From: Prosthecodimorpha staleyi
GTDB taxonomy: Bacteria > Pseudomonadota > Alphaproteobacteria > Rhizobiales > Ancalomicrobiaceae
Length of the DNA stretch: 64,000 nt
Assembly (NCBI RefSeq): GCF_018729455.1
Contig: NZ_JAHHZF010000014.1
Coordinates: 1 to 64,000 of the forward strand
Reading direction: 5' to 3'
The translations under genes were made by a program, and so were the position numbers. Shown one piece after another: positions 36,652 through 45,771 of this stretch. Within the stretch, counting starts at the first letter, position 1. Every line of letters starts with the position of its first letter. The notes under the pieces are model-generated. The model saw only the letters and a list, made by a program, of their open reading frames with translations. It did not search any database and had not been told where the DNA came from.

Positions 36652-36792
36652 TAGCAGTAAACAATTGATGATTGAATCTATTTATGCATTAGATGTGCCA
36701 GGCAAGGTGGAATTCCTTTTGAGAATGACGGCATGAATTGAATTTTCCATTACGCGCAGTCGGCATGGTCCTCTAGTAGGGTGCTGCCTTCA

Positions 36793-37794
36793 ATGACAAA
36801 GCATCCCTCGGGTGAGGGGAAACAAAACACGGTTCTCCCGCCATCAAAGTTAGATCACTTGGCCATCGACAGTGCGACTGACCGACCGCAAATGACCGAA
36901 TTGGTTGGAAGTGATGACGATATCCGCCTCGGCCGTGCCCGCTTGATCCGGGCCGATTGCTTCGACTGGCTGGCCGCGCAGCCGGAGCGGTCGATCGAGG
37001 CGGTGGTGACCGATCCGCCCTATGGGCTGGTCGAGTATACGGCCAAGGAGACCGCCAAGCTCAGGGCCGGGACGGGCGGGGTCTGGCGCATTCCGCCGAG
37101 CTTCGACGGCCATCGCCGGGCGCCGCTGCCGCGCTTCACGGTGCTGACGGATCAGGACCGGCAGGCGCTGGAGGCCTTCTTTCGGGAATTCGGGCGGCAG
37201 GTCGCGCGGGTCTGCGTGCCCGGCGCGCATGTGATGGTCGCCGCCAATCCGCTGCTCGCCCATATCGTCGCCACGGCAATGACCGGGGCCGGGCTCGAAC
37301 TGCGCGGCTATATCGCCCGACAGGTCATGACCATGCGCGGCGGCGACCGGCCGAAGAACGCCCATGAGGAATTCGACGGCGTCTCGGTGATGCCGCGCTC
37401 GCAATGGGAGCCCTGGGTGGTGCTGCGGGTGCCGCTCGACGGTCGCGTCCAGGACACGTTGCGCCGCTGGGGCACCGGCGGCTTCCGGCGCCCGTCGCCC
37501 GACCGGCCCTTCGGCGACCTGATCCGCTCGCATCCGACGCCGGCGGCGGAAAAGCGGATCGCCCCGCATCCCTCGCTGAAGCCGCAGGCCTTCATGCGCC
37601 AGATCGCGCGCGCCGTGCTGCCGCTCGGGCGCGGCACGGTGCTCGATCCCTTCATGGGCGCGGGCTCGACGCTCGCCGCCTGCGAGGCGGTCGGCTACGA
37701 CAGCATCGGCATCGAGCGCGATCCGGACTATTTCCGCCTTGCCGTTGAGGCGGTGCCGAGGCTCGCGGCGCTGTCGGTCAGGATCGACCCTTGA
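36793..37794 (+). CDS. Orphan DNA methyltransferase (N4/N6 type, beta class)
   Basis: 333 residues. Catalytic motif IV is TDPPYG (about residue 74-79) and the AdoMet-binding motif I is DPFMGAGSTL near the C-terminus: this order is beta-class, which methylates adenine N6 or cytosine N4. KPQAFMRQIARA and GIERDPDYF are typical flanks. No endonuclease gene is adjacent, so it is solitary. The first ~100 bp are AT-rich like the preceding island, while the rest is GC-rich; the true start may be the ATG at 36892. The recognition site cannot be inferred. Confidence 0.85.
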   Translation: MTKHPSGEGKQNTVLPPSKLDHLAIDSATDRPQMTELVGSDDDIRLGRARLIRADCFDWLAAQPERSIEAVVTDPPYGLVEYTAKETAKLRAGTGGVWRIPPSFDGHRRAPLPRFTVLTDQDRQALEAFFREFGRQVARVCVPGAHVMVAANPLLAHIVATAMTGAGLELRGYIARQVMTMRGGDRPKNAHEEFDGVSVMPRSQWEPWVVLRVPLDGRVQDTLRRWGTGGFRRPSPDRPFGDLIRSHPTPAAEKRIAPHPSLKPQAFMRQIARAVLPLGRGTVLDPFMGAGSTLAACEAVGYDSIGIERDPDYFRLAVEAVPRLAALSVRIDP

Positions 37795-37812
37795 GGAGCC
37801 GCCGCCTCGGCT

Positions 37813-38904
37813 TCAGGCGCCGAGATCCGCGACCGTCTTGAGCGCCGCGCCGACGACCTGATCCATGTTGTAGTAGCGGTATTCGGCGAGCCGGCCGACG
37901 AAGGAGACGCGCGTCTCTGCCGCGGCCAGCTTTCTGTAGCGCTGGGCCAGGGCCTCGTTCTCCGGGCGCGGGACGGGATAGAAGGGCTCGCCGTCGGCGC
38001 AAGGGTATTCGCGCATGATCGAGGTGCCGGCGGCCTGCTGGCCGGTCAGGTGCTTGAATTCGGTGATGCGCGTGAAGGCGTGGTCGTTGGGGTAGTTGAC
38101 TTGGCCGACCGGCTGGAAGGTCTCGATGCCGGCCAGATGCTCGTGCTCGAAGCGCAGCGAACGGTAGGGCAGGCGGCCGTAGCGGTGGCCGTAGAAGCCG
38201 TCGAGCGGACCGGTGAAGATCAGGTGATCCCACGCGATCGCGTCGCGAACCTGGAAGAAGTCCGTCGCCAGCCGGACCGTGATCCGCGGGCTCGCCAGCA
38301 TCGCCTCGAACAGGCGCGTGTAGCCGGCGGCCGGCATGAACTGGAACCGGTCGGTGAAATAGCGGTCGTCGTCGCCGGTGCGCGTCGGGATGCGGGCGGC
38401 GACGCTCGCCGAGAGATCGGCCAGGTCGAGGCCCCATTGCTTGCGGGTGTAGCCGCGGAAGAAGCGGTCGCAGAGATCGGTGCCGACGCTCGCCAGCACG
38501 GCGTCCTCGCTGGTCCGGATCGGGTCGATCGGCACCCGGACGGCGTCGAGATGGGCGCGGATGCCGGCCTCGTCCAGGGCCCAGCCGTAGAGCCCGTTGA
38601 TGGTCGTCCGGTTGATCGGGATCGGCAGCAGCCTGCCGTCGACCGAAGCCAGCACCCGGTGCTCGTAGAAGCGCCAGTCGGTGAAGCGGCTCAGATAGGC
38701 GAAGATGCGCTCGGCATTGGTATGGAAGATGTGCGGGCCGTAGGGATGGACCAGAATGCCGTGAGCGTCGGGACGGTCATGGGCGTTGCCGCCGATATGG
38801 TTGCGCCTGTCGATCACCAGCACGCTGCGGCCGGAGGCGGCCAGACGCTCCGCGCAGACCGCCCCGGCGAAGCCGGCGCCGACGACGAGGCAATCGACCT
38901 TCAC
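37813..38904 (-). CDS. glf: UDP-galactopyranose mutase
   Basis: 363 residues. FAD-binding GAGFAGAVCAERLA at the start, then NHIGGNAHD and HPYGPHIFHTN, the family signatures around the flavin and substrate sites; RKQWG and YPVPRPENE near the middle/end are also conserved. It converts UDP-galactopyranose to UDP-galactofuranose, a precursor of cell-surface galactofuranose polymers. It ends 18 bp from the methyltransferase stop (convergent) and precedes the LOG gene's 3' end by 58 bp. It is probably part of surface polysaccharide synthesis. Confidence 0.96.
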   Translation of the reverse strand: MKVDCLVVGAGFAGAVCAERLAASGRSVLVIDRRNHIGGNAHDRPDAHGILVHPYGPHIFHTNAERIFAYLSRFTDWRFYEHRVLASVDGRLLPIPINRTTINGLYGWALDEAGIRAHLDAVRVPIDPIRTSEDAVLASVGTDLCDRFFRGYTRKQWGLDLADLSASVAARIPTRTGDDDRYFTDRFQFMPAAGYTRLFEAMLASPRITVRLATDFFQVRDAIAWDHLIFTGPLDGFYGHRYGRLPYRSLRFEHEHLAGIETFQPVGQVNYPNDHAFTRITEFKHLTGQQAAGTSIMREYPCADGEPFYPVPRPENEALAQRYRKLAAAETRVSFVGRLAEYRYYNMDQVVGAALKTVADLGA

Positions 38905-38962
38905 GGCCGGCCCCCGTCGATCGATCCGCCCGCCCGCGCCGCCATGACGGCCATGGCCGGCC

Positions 38963-39562
38963 TCAGAGCCGGTCGAGCGGCAGGCCGGCGCCGACGGCGA
39001 TTCGGGTTTGCGCCTGCACGGCGCGCGCGGTCGGGATCACGTCCTCGATCCGGCCGACCACCGAATAGCTGACCTCGAGACCGGGTCGGATGAAGCCGGA
39101 GCGGCGCATGTGCTCGAGCAGTTCGGCGAGCGGGTGCCAGAAGCCGCCGATGTCGGCGAGCACGATCGGCTTGGCATGCTGGCCGAGCTGGACCCAGGTC
39201 ATCTGCTCGACGACCTCCTCCAGCGTGCCGATGCCGCCGGGCAGGGTGACGAAGGCGTCGCACTGCTCGAACATGATGCGCTTGCGCTGGTGCATGTCCT
39301 GCGTGACGACCAGTTCGCTCACCTCCGGCAGCATCACCTCGCGGTCGACCAGGAACTGCGGGATGACGCCAAGCACCGTACCGCCGCCGTCGAGCACCGC
39401 GCGGGCGACGGTGCCCATCAGGCCGATCGAGCCGCCGCCATAGACGAGGCGGATCTGCTCGCGCGCCATGGTTTCGCCGAGCGTGCGGGCGGCGGCCTCG
39501 AAGGCCGGGTCGGCCCCGAGCGCGGAACCGCAGAAAACGCAAATGGATCGAATCTCGCTCAT
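38963..39562 (-). CDS. LOG-family nucleoside monophosphate phosphoribohydrolase
   Basis: 199 residues, the standard length. The nucleotide-binding signatures are VYGGGSIGLMG and LPGGIGTLEE, with RKRIMFEQCDAF between. Proteins of this family cleave the N-glycosidic bond of (cytokinin or other) nucleoside 5'-monophosphates; in bacteria some act on AMP/CMP/GMP pools. Substrate is not shown. The upstream frame adds 81 residues but is not supported. The gene is divergent from the ABC exporter gene. Confidence 0.92.
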   Translation of the reverse strand: MSEIRSICVFCGSALGADPAFEAAARTLGETMAREQIRLVYGGGSIGLMGTVARAVLDGGGTVLGVIPQFLVDREVMLPEVSELVVTQDMHQRKRIMFEQCDAFVTLPGGIGTLEEVVEQMTWVQLGQHAKPIVLADIGGFWHPLAELLEHMRRSGFIRPGLEVSYSVVGRIEDVIPTARAVQAQTRIAVGAGLPLDRL

Positions 39563-39863
39563 TCTGTTTCTGTGGCGGCAGGCCACGGTCCCGTCAAGCA
39601 TGCCCGATCCCGCGGGCGGCCGCCCGCGCCCCGGTCGATCTGTGACATGCCGGCTCCTCGCCGCGGGCGGCTCGGCCCGTGGCATCGGGGCTTTTCCAAG
39701 CAGAAGCCATGCCGCCGGATCAGGCGCCCGGGCCGACACCTCCGTCGGGGCGTGTCCATGGCGGCACAGTTTTCCCTCTCCGCCCCTTATGGCGACGGTT
39801 TGCAACGTCTATATACGGCCGGCGCGCATACCGCGTCCCCGCCCCAGGATTTGGACCTCCACG
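39563..39863. other. Divergent gap before the ABC exporter
   Basis: About 300 bp between LOG and Atm1-type genes. It contains AT-richer DNA around 39800-39830 (TATATACGG at 39811) that could carry a promoter, but no clear -35/-10 pair was identified. An in-frame ATG at 39789 is a possible alternative start of the exporter. Confidence 0.4.
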
Positions 39864-41771
39864 ATGACACCGCACCAAACGGCGTCCGCGCCGAAGATTT
39901 CGGCGGACAGCGGCCGCACCTTCCAGTCGCTCAAGGCACTGTGGCCGCATATCTGGCCGCATGATCGCGGCGACCTGAAGCTGCGCGTCGTCATCGCGAT
40001 GGCCTTCCTGCTGGTCGGCAAGGTGCTGACCGTCCTGCTGCCCTATGCCTACAAATGGGCCACGGATGCGCTCGCGCCCGGGGCGACCACGCCCACCCCG
40101 GTGCAGTTCCTCGCCGCGCCGGTGCTGCTGGTCATCGCCTACGGGGTGATCCGGATCGTCTTCAACGGCTTCAACCAGCTGCGCGACGCGCTGTTCGCCT
40201 CGGTCGGCCAGCATGCGGTGCGCCAGCTCGCCAACCGCACCTTCCGCCACCTGCATGAACTGTCGCTGCGCTTCCACCTGCAGCGGCGCACCGGCGGCCT
40301 GTCGCGGATCATCGAGCGCGGCGCCAACGGCATCGAGACGATCGTCCGCATGACGATCCTGGCCGGCATCCCGACCATCCTCGAATTCGCCCTGATGGCC
40401 GGCGTGATCGCCTGGCAGTTCGACTGGACCTATGTCGCCGTCATGGCCGTGACGGTCTGGCTCTATGTCTGGTTCTCGGTCAAGGCCTCCGACTGGCGCA
40501 TCCGCATCCGGCGCGACATGAACGACGCCGATACCGATTCCATGTCGAAGGCGGTCGACAGCCTGCTCAATTTCGAGACGGTCAAGTATTTCAACAACGA
40601 GCCGATGGAAGCGGAGCGCTACGACCGCGCCACCGCCAAATACGAGAATGCCGCGACCCGCACCTATACGTCGCTCGCCTGGCTGAACTTCGGGCAGGCG
40701 GTGATCTTCACCGTCGGCATGGTGGTCACCATGGTGATGTCGGCCAATGCGGTGCTGGCCGGCACGCAGACCATCGGCGATTTCGTCATGATCAACGCGC
40801 TGATGACGCAGCTTTCCATGCCGCTTAACTTCATCGGCACGCTCTATCGCGAGATCAGCCAGGGCCTCGCCGACATGGAGGCGATGTTCAAGGTGCTCGA
40901 CGTGCCGGCCGAGGTCGTCGACAAGCCGGGCGCGCCCGCCCTCGACGTGAAGGCCGGCGTGATCCGTTTCGAGGACGTGCATTTCTCCTACGACCCGGAC
41001 CGCGCCATCCTGCGCGGCATCTCCTTCGAGGTGCCGGCCGGCCGGACCATCGCCATCGTCGGCCCGTCGGGGGCCGGCAAGTCGACCATCTCGCGGCTCC
41101 TGTTCCGCTTCTACGATGTCGGCGCCGGACGCATCACGATCGACGGGCAGGACATCCGCGACGTGACCCAGGCGAGCCTGCGCCAGCGCATCGGTATGGT
41201 TCCGCAGGACACCGTGCTGTTCAACGACACCATCGCCTACAACATCCGCTACGGCCGGCCGAGCGCCAGCGAGGCGGAGGTGCGCGAGGCGGCCCGCATG
41301 GCCCAGATTTCCGGCTTCATCGAGCGCCTGCCGAAGGGCTTCGACACCGAGGTCGGCGAGCGCGGCCTGAAGCTCTCCGGTGGCGAGAAGCAGCGCGTCG
41401 CCATCGCCCGCACCATCCTCAAGGCGCCGCCGATCCTGATGCTCGACGAGGCGACCAGCGCGCTCGACACCCACACCGAGCGCGAGATCCAGACCGCGCT
41501 CGACCAGGTCTCGCTCAACCGGACCACGCTGGTGATCGCCCACCGGCTGTCGACCGTGGTCAATGCCGACGAGATCATCGTGCTCGAGCACGGCGTGATC
41601 GTCGAGCGCGGCCGGCATCAGGACCTGCTCGACCTTGGCGGCCTCTACGCCTCGATGTGGGAGCGCCAGCGCGCCGTCGACGAGGCGCGCGAGCGCCTGC
41701 GCGCGACCGAGGAGAGCGACACGCTCGGCCTCGCGGTGAAGACGCGCCGGACCGATGCGGCAGCCGAATAG
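39864..41771 (+). CDS. Atm1-type ABC exporter (fused membrane and ATPase domains)
   Basis: 635 residues from ATG 39864. Six membrane helices (about 35-325) are followed by an ATPase domain: Walker A GPSGAGKST (about 415), signature LSGGEKQRVAIA, Walker B ILMLDEATS and the switch His in IAHRLS. ETVKYFNNEPMEAERY in the membrane part is typical of the Atm1/ABCB7 group, which exports glutathione-bound sulfur or metal species from cytosol to periplasm. A homodimer is expected. It is monocistronic; pcs follows after 190 bp. Confidence 0.93.
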   Translation: MTPHQTASAPKISADSGRTFQSLKALWPHIWPHDRGDLKLRVVIAMAFLLVGKVLTVLLPYAYKWATDALAPGATTPTPVQFLAAPVLLVIAYGVIRIVFNGFNQLRDALFASVGQHAVRQLANRTFRHLHELSLRFHLQRRTGGLSRIIERGANGIETIVRMTILAGIPTILEFALMAGVIAWQFDWTYVAVMAVTVWLYVWFSVKASDWRIRIRRDMNDADTDSMSKAVDSLLNFETVKYFNNEPMEAERYDRATAKYENAATRTYTSLAWLNFGQAVIFTVGMVVTMVMSANAVLAGTQTIGDFVMINALMTQLSMPLNFIGTLYREISQGLADMEAMFKVLDVPAEVVDKPGAPALDVKAGVIRFEDVHFSYDPDRAILRGISFEVPAGRTIAIVGPSGAGKSTISRLLFRFYDVGAGRITIDGQDIRDVTQASLRQRIGMVPQDTVLFNDTIAYNIRYGRPSASEAEVREAARMAQISGFIERLPKGFDTEVGERGLKLSGGEKQRVAIARTILKAPPILMLDEATSALDTHTEREIQTALDQVSLNRTTLVIAHRLSTVVNADEIIVLEHGVIVERGRHQDLLDLGGLYASMWERQRAVDEARERLRATEESDTLGLAVKTRRTDAAAE

Positions 41772-41961
41772 CGCATCGGCGGTTTGCCGCCTGTCAGGTC
41801 ACTGGCTAACCCGGGGCCGATCCGGTATGATGGCAGTTCTGTAACGATAAACGTGCCGAGGACGGATTGGTGACCAGGCGTGCGAATGCGGCCGAAGCGG
41901 CCATGATTTTCGCGGCGCCCGAGCCGATCGCAACGTCGATTGCGGCGGCGGGAGGCTCCTC

Positions 41962-42699
41962 TTGAACATTGCTGCCGCCGTGGCCAAGCGCCAGAACGTC
42001 CTCATCGCGCTCGCGATTCACGCCTTCACGGCGTCCGGCATCGTGCTGGCGATGCTCGCTGCCGTCTCGGCCTACAAGCTCGACTGGCAGGCCTTCTTCG
42101 CCTGGCTCGGCATCGCCCTGTTCGTCGACGGCGTCGACGGGCCGATCGCGCGGCGCTTCCATGTCGAGCGCAACCTGCCGACCATCTCGGGCGCGGCCCT
42201 CGATTTCGTGGTCGACTACGTCACCTATGTGTTCCTGCCCGCCTTCGCGCTGGCGACCGGCGGCTTCACTTCGGCGCCGATCGCGCTCGCCCTGGCCGGC
42301 GTGATCGTCTTCACCAGCGCGCTCTATTTCGCCGACACGCGCATGAAGATGAAGAACAACGCCTTCCGCGGCTTTCCGGCCGTCTGGAACGGCGTCGTGT
42401 TCCTGTTCTTCGTCTTCCGGCCGCCGACCGAGGTGATCGTCGGCGTGACGCTTCTCCTCGCCGTGCTGACCTTCCTGCCGGTCGCCTTCGTGCATCCCGT
42501 CCGCGTCGAACGCTGGCGTCCGCTGACGCTGGCCGTCACGGTCGTGTGGTTCGTCCTCGCCGGCATCACGCTCGCCGAGAGCCTGGCGCCGCCGGCCGTG
42601 GTCGCCTGGAGCCTGCTTGCCACGAGCCTCTATCTTGCCTCGGTCGCTGCCGTGCAGCAGGGTCTCGACTGGTTCGACCGAGCCCGCCGCGGGCTCTGA
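41962..42699 (+). CDS. pcs: Phosphatidylcholine synthase
   Basis: 245 residues with about eight membrane helices. The CDP-alcohol phosphatidyltransferase motif is D59-G60-x2-A63-R64 ... G77-x3-D81-x3-D85. Size and sequence (LYFADTRMKMKNNAFRGFPAVWN) fit Pcs, which condenses CDP-diacylglycerol with choline to give phosphatidylcholine in rhizobia and relatives. It starts with TTG (41962): GGAGG sits 6 nt upstream and no nearer ATG keeps the first helix intact. Confidence 0.93.
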   Translation: MNIAAAVAKRQNVLIALAIHAFTASGIVLAMLAAVSAYKLDWQAFFAWLGIALFVDGVDGPIARRFHVERNLPTISGAALDFVVDYVTYVFLPAFALATGGFTSAPIALALAGVIVFTSALYFADTRMKMKNNAFRGFPAVWNGVVFLFFVFRPPTEVIVGVTLLLAVLTFLPVAFVHPVRVERWRPLTLAVTVVWFVLAGITLAESLAPPAVVAWSLLATSLYLASVAAVQQGLDWFDRARRGL

Positions 42700-42960
42700 G
42701 GCCGGGTCCGCGCCGGAACGGCCGGGCATCGCCGGCCCGGTCCGAGGGAGTCCTGCACCCGATCTTCGGCCTGTGCGCCAGTCCTCGTCTCAGCTGATCC
42801 CCGGGGTCTTCGACGCTGCTGTTCACGTCGTCTTCGACCCTGCCGCAGGCGCCGCCCCGCATTGCGCGCGCCGCACTTGATCTTTTTCCGATCGTCGTCA
42901 GGCTTCGCCGCGGCCGCTCCCCGGCCTGTCGTCCCGGCTCATTCTGGATGGTTCCGCCCC

Positions 42961-43623
42961 ATGCACACGCTGTTCTATTCGCCCGCCGCCTGTTCGCTCG
43001 CGCCGCATATCGTGCTCGAGGAGATCGGCAAGCCGTTCGGCCTGGAACTGGTCAGGGCGGGCGTCGACACGGTCAAGCCGGATTGGTTCGCCCGCAATCC
43101 GAAGGGTCGCGTGCCGGCGCTGACCGGCGTGCCGGGCTCGATCGCCGGCGGACCGGATCTTCTGACCGAATGCAATGCGATCATGATCTATCTGGCGCGC
43201 ACCAACCCGGAGGTTGGGCTGGTGCCGGCCGACCCGGCGCGCGAGGCGCGCATGATCGAGTGGATGAACTGGCTCGCCGCCTCCTTCCACGCCGCCGCCT
43301 ACGCGTCGGTCCGCCGGCCGGGGCGCTTCCTGGACGATCCGGCCCTGCATCCGCAGATGCAGGAGAAGGGCATGCGCACCGTCAAGGAGCATTGCGCCCT
43401 GATCGACCGCATCCTGGGCGACGGGCGCGACTGGGCTGTGCCGGGCGGCTATACGCTGGCCGATCCCTATCTCTTCACCTTCTATGTCTTCCTCTACCGC
43501 TTCGAGGGCTTCGACCGCTCGCCCTATCCGGCCTGGACGGCGCATGCCGCCAAGGTCCTGGAACGCCCGGCGGTGCGCCGTGCGCTTGCCCAGGAGGGGA
43601 TTGCCATGGAACTGCCGGCCTGA
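42961..43623 (+). CDS. Glutathione S-transferase
   Basis: 220 residues: N-terminal thioredoxin-like half (HTLFYSPAACSLAPHIVLEEIG, then NPKGRVPAL and ECNAIMIYLA) and all-helical C-terminal half (AHAAKVLERPAVRRALAQEG). The Ser/Cys of SPAACSLAPH suggests a beta-class or similar bacterial GST. It conjugates glutathione to electrophiles or acts as a peroxidase; the substrate is unknown. Its place in the phospholipid group seems incidental. Confidence 0.93.
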   Translation: MHTLFYSPAACSLAPHIVLEEIGKPFGLELVRAGVDTVKPDWFARNPKGRVPALTGVPGSIAGGPDLLTECNAIMIYLARTNPEVGLVPADPAREARMIEWMNWLAASFHAAAYASVRRPGRFLDDPALHPQMQEKGMRTVKEHCALIDRILGDGRDWAVPGGYTLADPYLFTFYVFLYRFEGFDRSPYPAWTAHAAKVLERPAVRRALAQEGIAMELPA

Positions 43624-43877
43624 TCCGACGCCGGACGGGAATGCCGGCCGTCAGACCGGACGGCATCCTCCCGTTGGTGGCCTCGCGGATCAGAGCGGAC
43701 CCGGCCCCTCGGAGGTCGCCCCGGCCGCGTGTGACCTGACTTTCCAACGCCGCCAATCCGTGCCAAGTCTGCCGCTCCGTCGGCGTATTTCTGCGCCAGA
43801 CGCTGACGGGGCGTGTGGGCTCGTTCCGCGCGGCCGTCTATTCGTTGCCCGCTCCGGCATGGAGGGACCCGTCCCCG

Positions 43878-44597
43878 ATGAATTCCGTCGTCAAGTCGAT
43901 CGCCGCCGCCATTCCGAAGGTCAACCGGGAGGGCTATCCCTTCGTCGCCATCGCGGCGGGGCTGACCCTGGTCGCCAGTTTCATCTGGTCGCCGCTCGCC
44001 TGGATCCTGTTCGGCCTGACGATCTGGGTCGTCGCTTTCTTCCGCGATCCGCCGCGCGTGACCCCCGTCGCGCCGGGGCTGGTGATCGCACCGGCCGACG
44101 GGCGCGTGTCGCAGATCGGTCCGGCCGTGCCGCCGCCCGAGCTCGATCTCGGCCATGAGGGCTGGATCCGCGTCTCGATCTTCATGAACGTGTTCAACTG
44201 CCATGTGAACCGCGCTCCCGTCGGCGGCCGGATCACGCGCATCGCCTACAAGCCGGGCAAGTTCCTCAATGCGGAACTCGACAAGGCGAGCGAGCACAAC
44301 GAGCGCAACGGCCTGGTCATCGCGACCGACGACCGGCCTGGTGCCGGCGTAACCATCGGCGTCGTCCAGATCGCCGGCCTGGTGGCGCGGCGGATCGTCT
44401 CCTGGGCGAAGGAAGGCGAAACCATTGCGCCCGGCGACCGCTTCGGCATGATCCGCTTCGGCTCGCGGCTCGATGTCTACATGCCGGCAGGGACGGTGCC
44501 GCTGGTGGCGATCGGACAGACTACGATCGCCGGTGAGACCGTGCTCGCTGATCTGTCGCGGCCGGGCAGCGGCCATGAGGTGGTTCGGGTCAGCTGA
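43878..44597 (+). CDS. psd: Phosphatidylserine decarboxylase proenzyme
   Basis: 239 residues, the short alphaproteobacterial form. An N-terminal membrane hairpin ([34 protein letters not shown]) anchors it to the inner membrane. [14 protein letters not shown] and RFGSRLDV are the family motifs; autocleavage between Gly195 and Ser196 yields the pyruvoyl cofactor. It turns phosphatidylserine into phosphatidylethanolamine. GGAGGG lies upstream. pssA begins 38 bp later, so the two form an operon that runs the pathway. Confidence 0.95.
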   Translation: MNSVVKSIAAAIPKVNREGYPFVAIAAGLTLVASFIWSPLAWILFGLTIWVVAFFRDPPRVTPVAPGLVIAPADGRVSQIGPAVPPPELDLGHEGWIRVSIFMNVFNCHVNRAPVGGRITRIAYKPGKFLNAELDKASEHNERNGLVIATDDRPGAGVTIGVVQIAGLVARRIVSWAKEGETIAPGDRFGMIRFGSRLDVYMPAGTVPLVAIGQTTIAGETVLADLSRPGSGHEVVRVS

Positions 44598-44635
44598 TCC
44601 GGCCACGCCCGTCCGCCGAGCTTCTGGAGGCGACC

Positions 44636-45511
44636 TTGGACGACCTGTTTCCGCCCGTGGTGCACGAATCGACCAAGACCGGCCGCCGCTTCGCGCGCCT
44701 GCGCGCGGTGCCGTTCCGCATCGTCCTGCCCAACCTGGTCACGCTCCTGGCGCTGGTCTCCGGGCTGACCGCGATCCGCATGGCGCTGGAGGCACGGTGG
44801 GAATGGGCCGTCGGCGCGGTGGTGGTCGCCGCCCTGCTCGATGCCGTCGACGGCCGGGTCGCGCGCTGGGTCAAGGGCACCTCGAAATTTGGCGCCGAGC
44901 TCGACAGCCTCGCCGACTTCGTCAATTTCGGCGTGGTGCCGGGGCTGCTGCTCTATATCTGGATGCTGAGCGAGGTCCGCTCGCTCGGCTGGCTGGCCGT
45001 GATCGCCTTCGCGATCGCGATGGCGCTGCGGCTGGCGCGCTTCAACGTCATGGTCGACAAGCCGAAGCCGGATTGGCACGCCAATTTCTTCACCGGCATG
45101 CCGGCCCCGGCCGGCGCCATCACGGTCCTGTTGCCGCTCTATCTGAACGATTTCATCACGATCCCGCACAATCGCGCCGTCGCGGTGGTGCTGTCGATCT
45201 ACGTGCTGTTCATCGCCTTCATGGCGGTGTCGACCATTCCGACCTTCTCGGGCAAGAAGATGGGCACGCGCGTGCCGCGCGAGCGGATCATCCCGCTGTC
45301 GGTGCTGTTCGTATTGTTCGTTGCTGTGCTGGCGACCTATCCGTTCCCAGTGCTGGCCCTCTTGGCAATCGTCTATCTCGCCTTCATTCCCGTCGGCTGG
45401 AACTGGTATCGCCGGCATGAAAAAAGAGATCGCGAGGCGGCCGCACAAGCGCCGACTGGCGATGTGGCTCCGGACGGCACTGCTCCGGTATCTCCTGCCG
45501 AGGGCGTCTGA
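44636..45511 (+). CDS. pssA: CDP-diacylglycerol-serine O-phosphatidyltransferase
   Basis: 291 residues with multiple membrane helices. The active-site motif is complete: D72-G73-x2-A76-R77-x8-G86-x3-D90-x3-D94. It makes phosphatidylserine, the substrate for the adjacent psd. The start is TTG 44636 with GGAGG 5 nt upstream; no nearby ATG keeps the N-terminus. The C-terminal 30 residues are polar and variable. Confidence 0.95.
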   Translation: MDDLFPPVVHESTKTGRRFARLRAVPFRIVLPNLVTLLALVSGLTAIRMALEARWEWAVGAVVVAALLDAVDGRVARWVKGTSKFGAELDSLADFVNFGVVPGLLLYIWMLSEVRSLGWLAVIAFAIAMALRLARFNVMVDKPKPDWHANFFTGMPAPAGAITVLLPLYLNDFITIPHNRAVAVVLSIYVLFIAFMAVSTIPTFSGKKMGTRVPRERIIPLSVLFVLFVAVLATYPFPVLALLAIVYLAFIPVGWNWYRRHEKRDREAAAQAPTGDVAPDGTAPVSPAEGV

Positions 45512-45536
45512 GCGCCGTTCAATATCGATTTCGGAA

Positions 45537-45556
45537 GGTCGGAAACCTCTCCGACC
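45537..45556 (+). terminator. Weak hairpin after pssA
   Basis: A 7-bp stem (45537-45543 with 45550-45556) and 6-nt loop lie 25 bp after the pssA stop, without a T-run. Possible terminator of the psd-pssA transcript. Confidence 0.35.
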
Positions 45557-45771
45557 CACTTCTCATGGCTTCGCAGCTGAAATTCGAGTAGCGATTGGCG
45601 AAGGAGGCTTTACGTTTCGAAGCCAGGGCGTCACGGTGTCGTGATCGGGAGCCGCGGCGTCATGACCCAGACAGGTGTCAGGGCGTAAGGGTTCCGCCGT
45701 GCAGTGCGGTCCAGAGCCGGATCACACTGTAAAATATCAGTGAGTATAACCAGAGCCGTGCCGGGTTCGAC

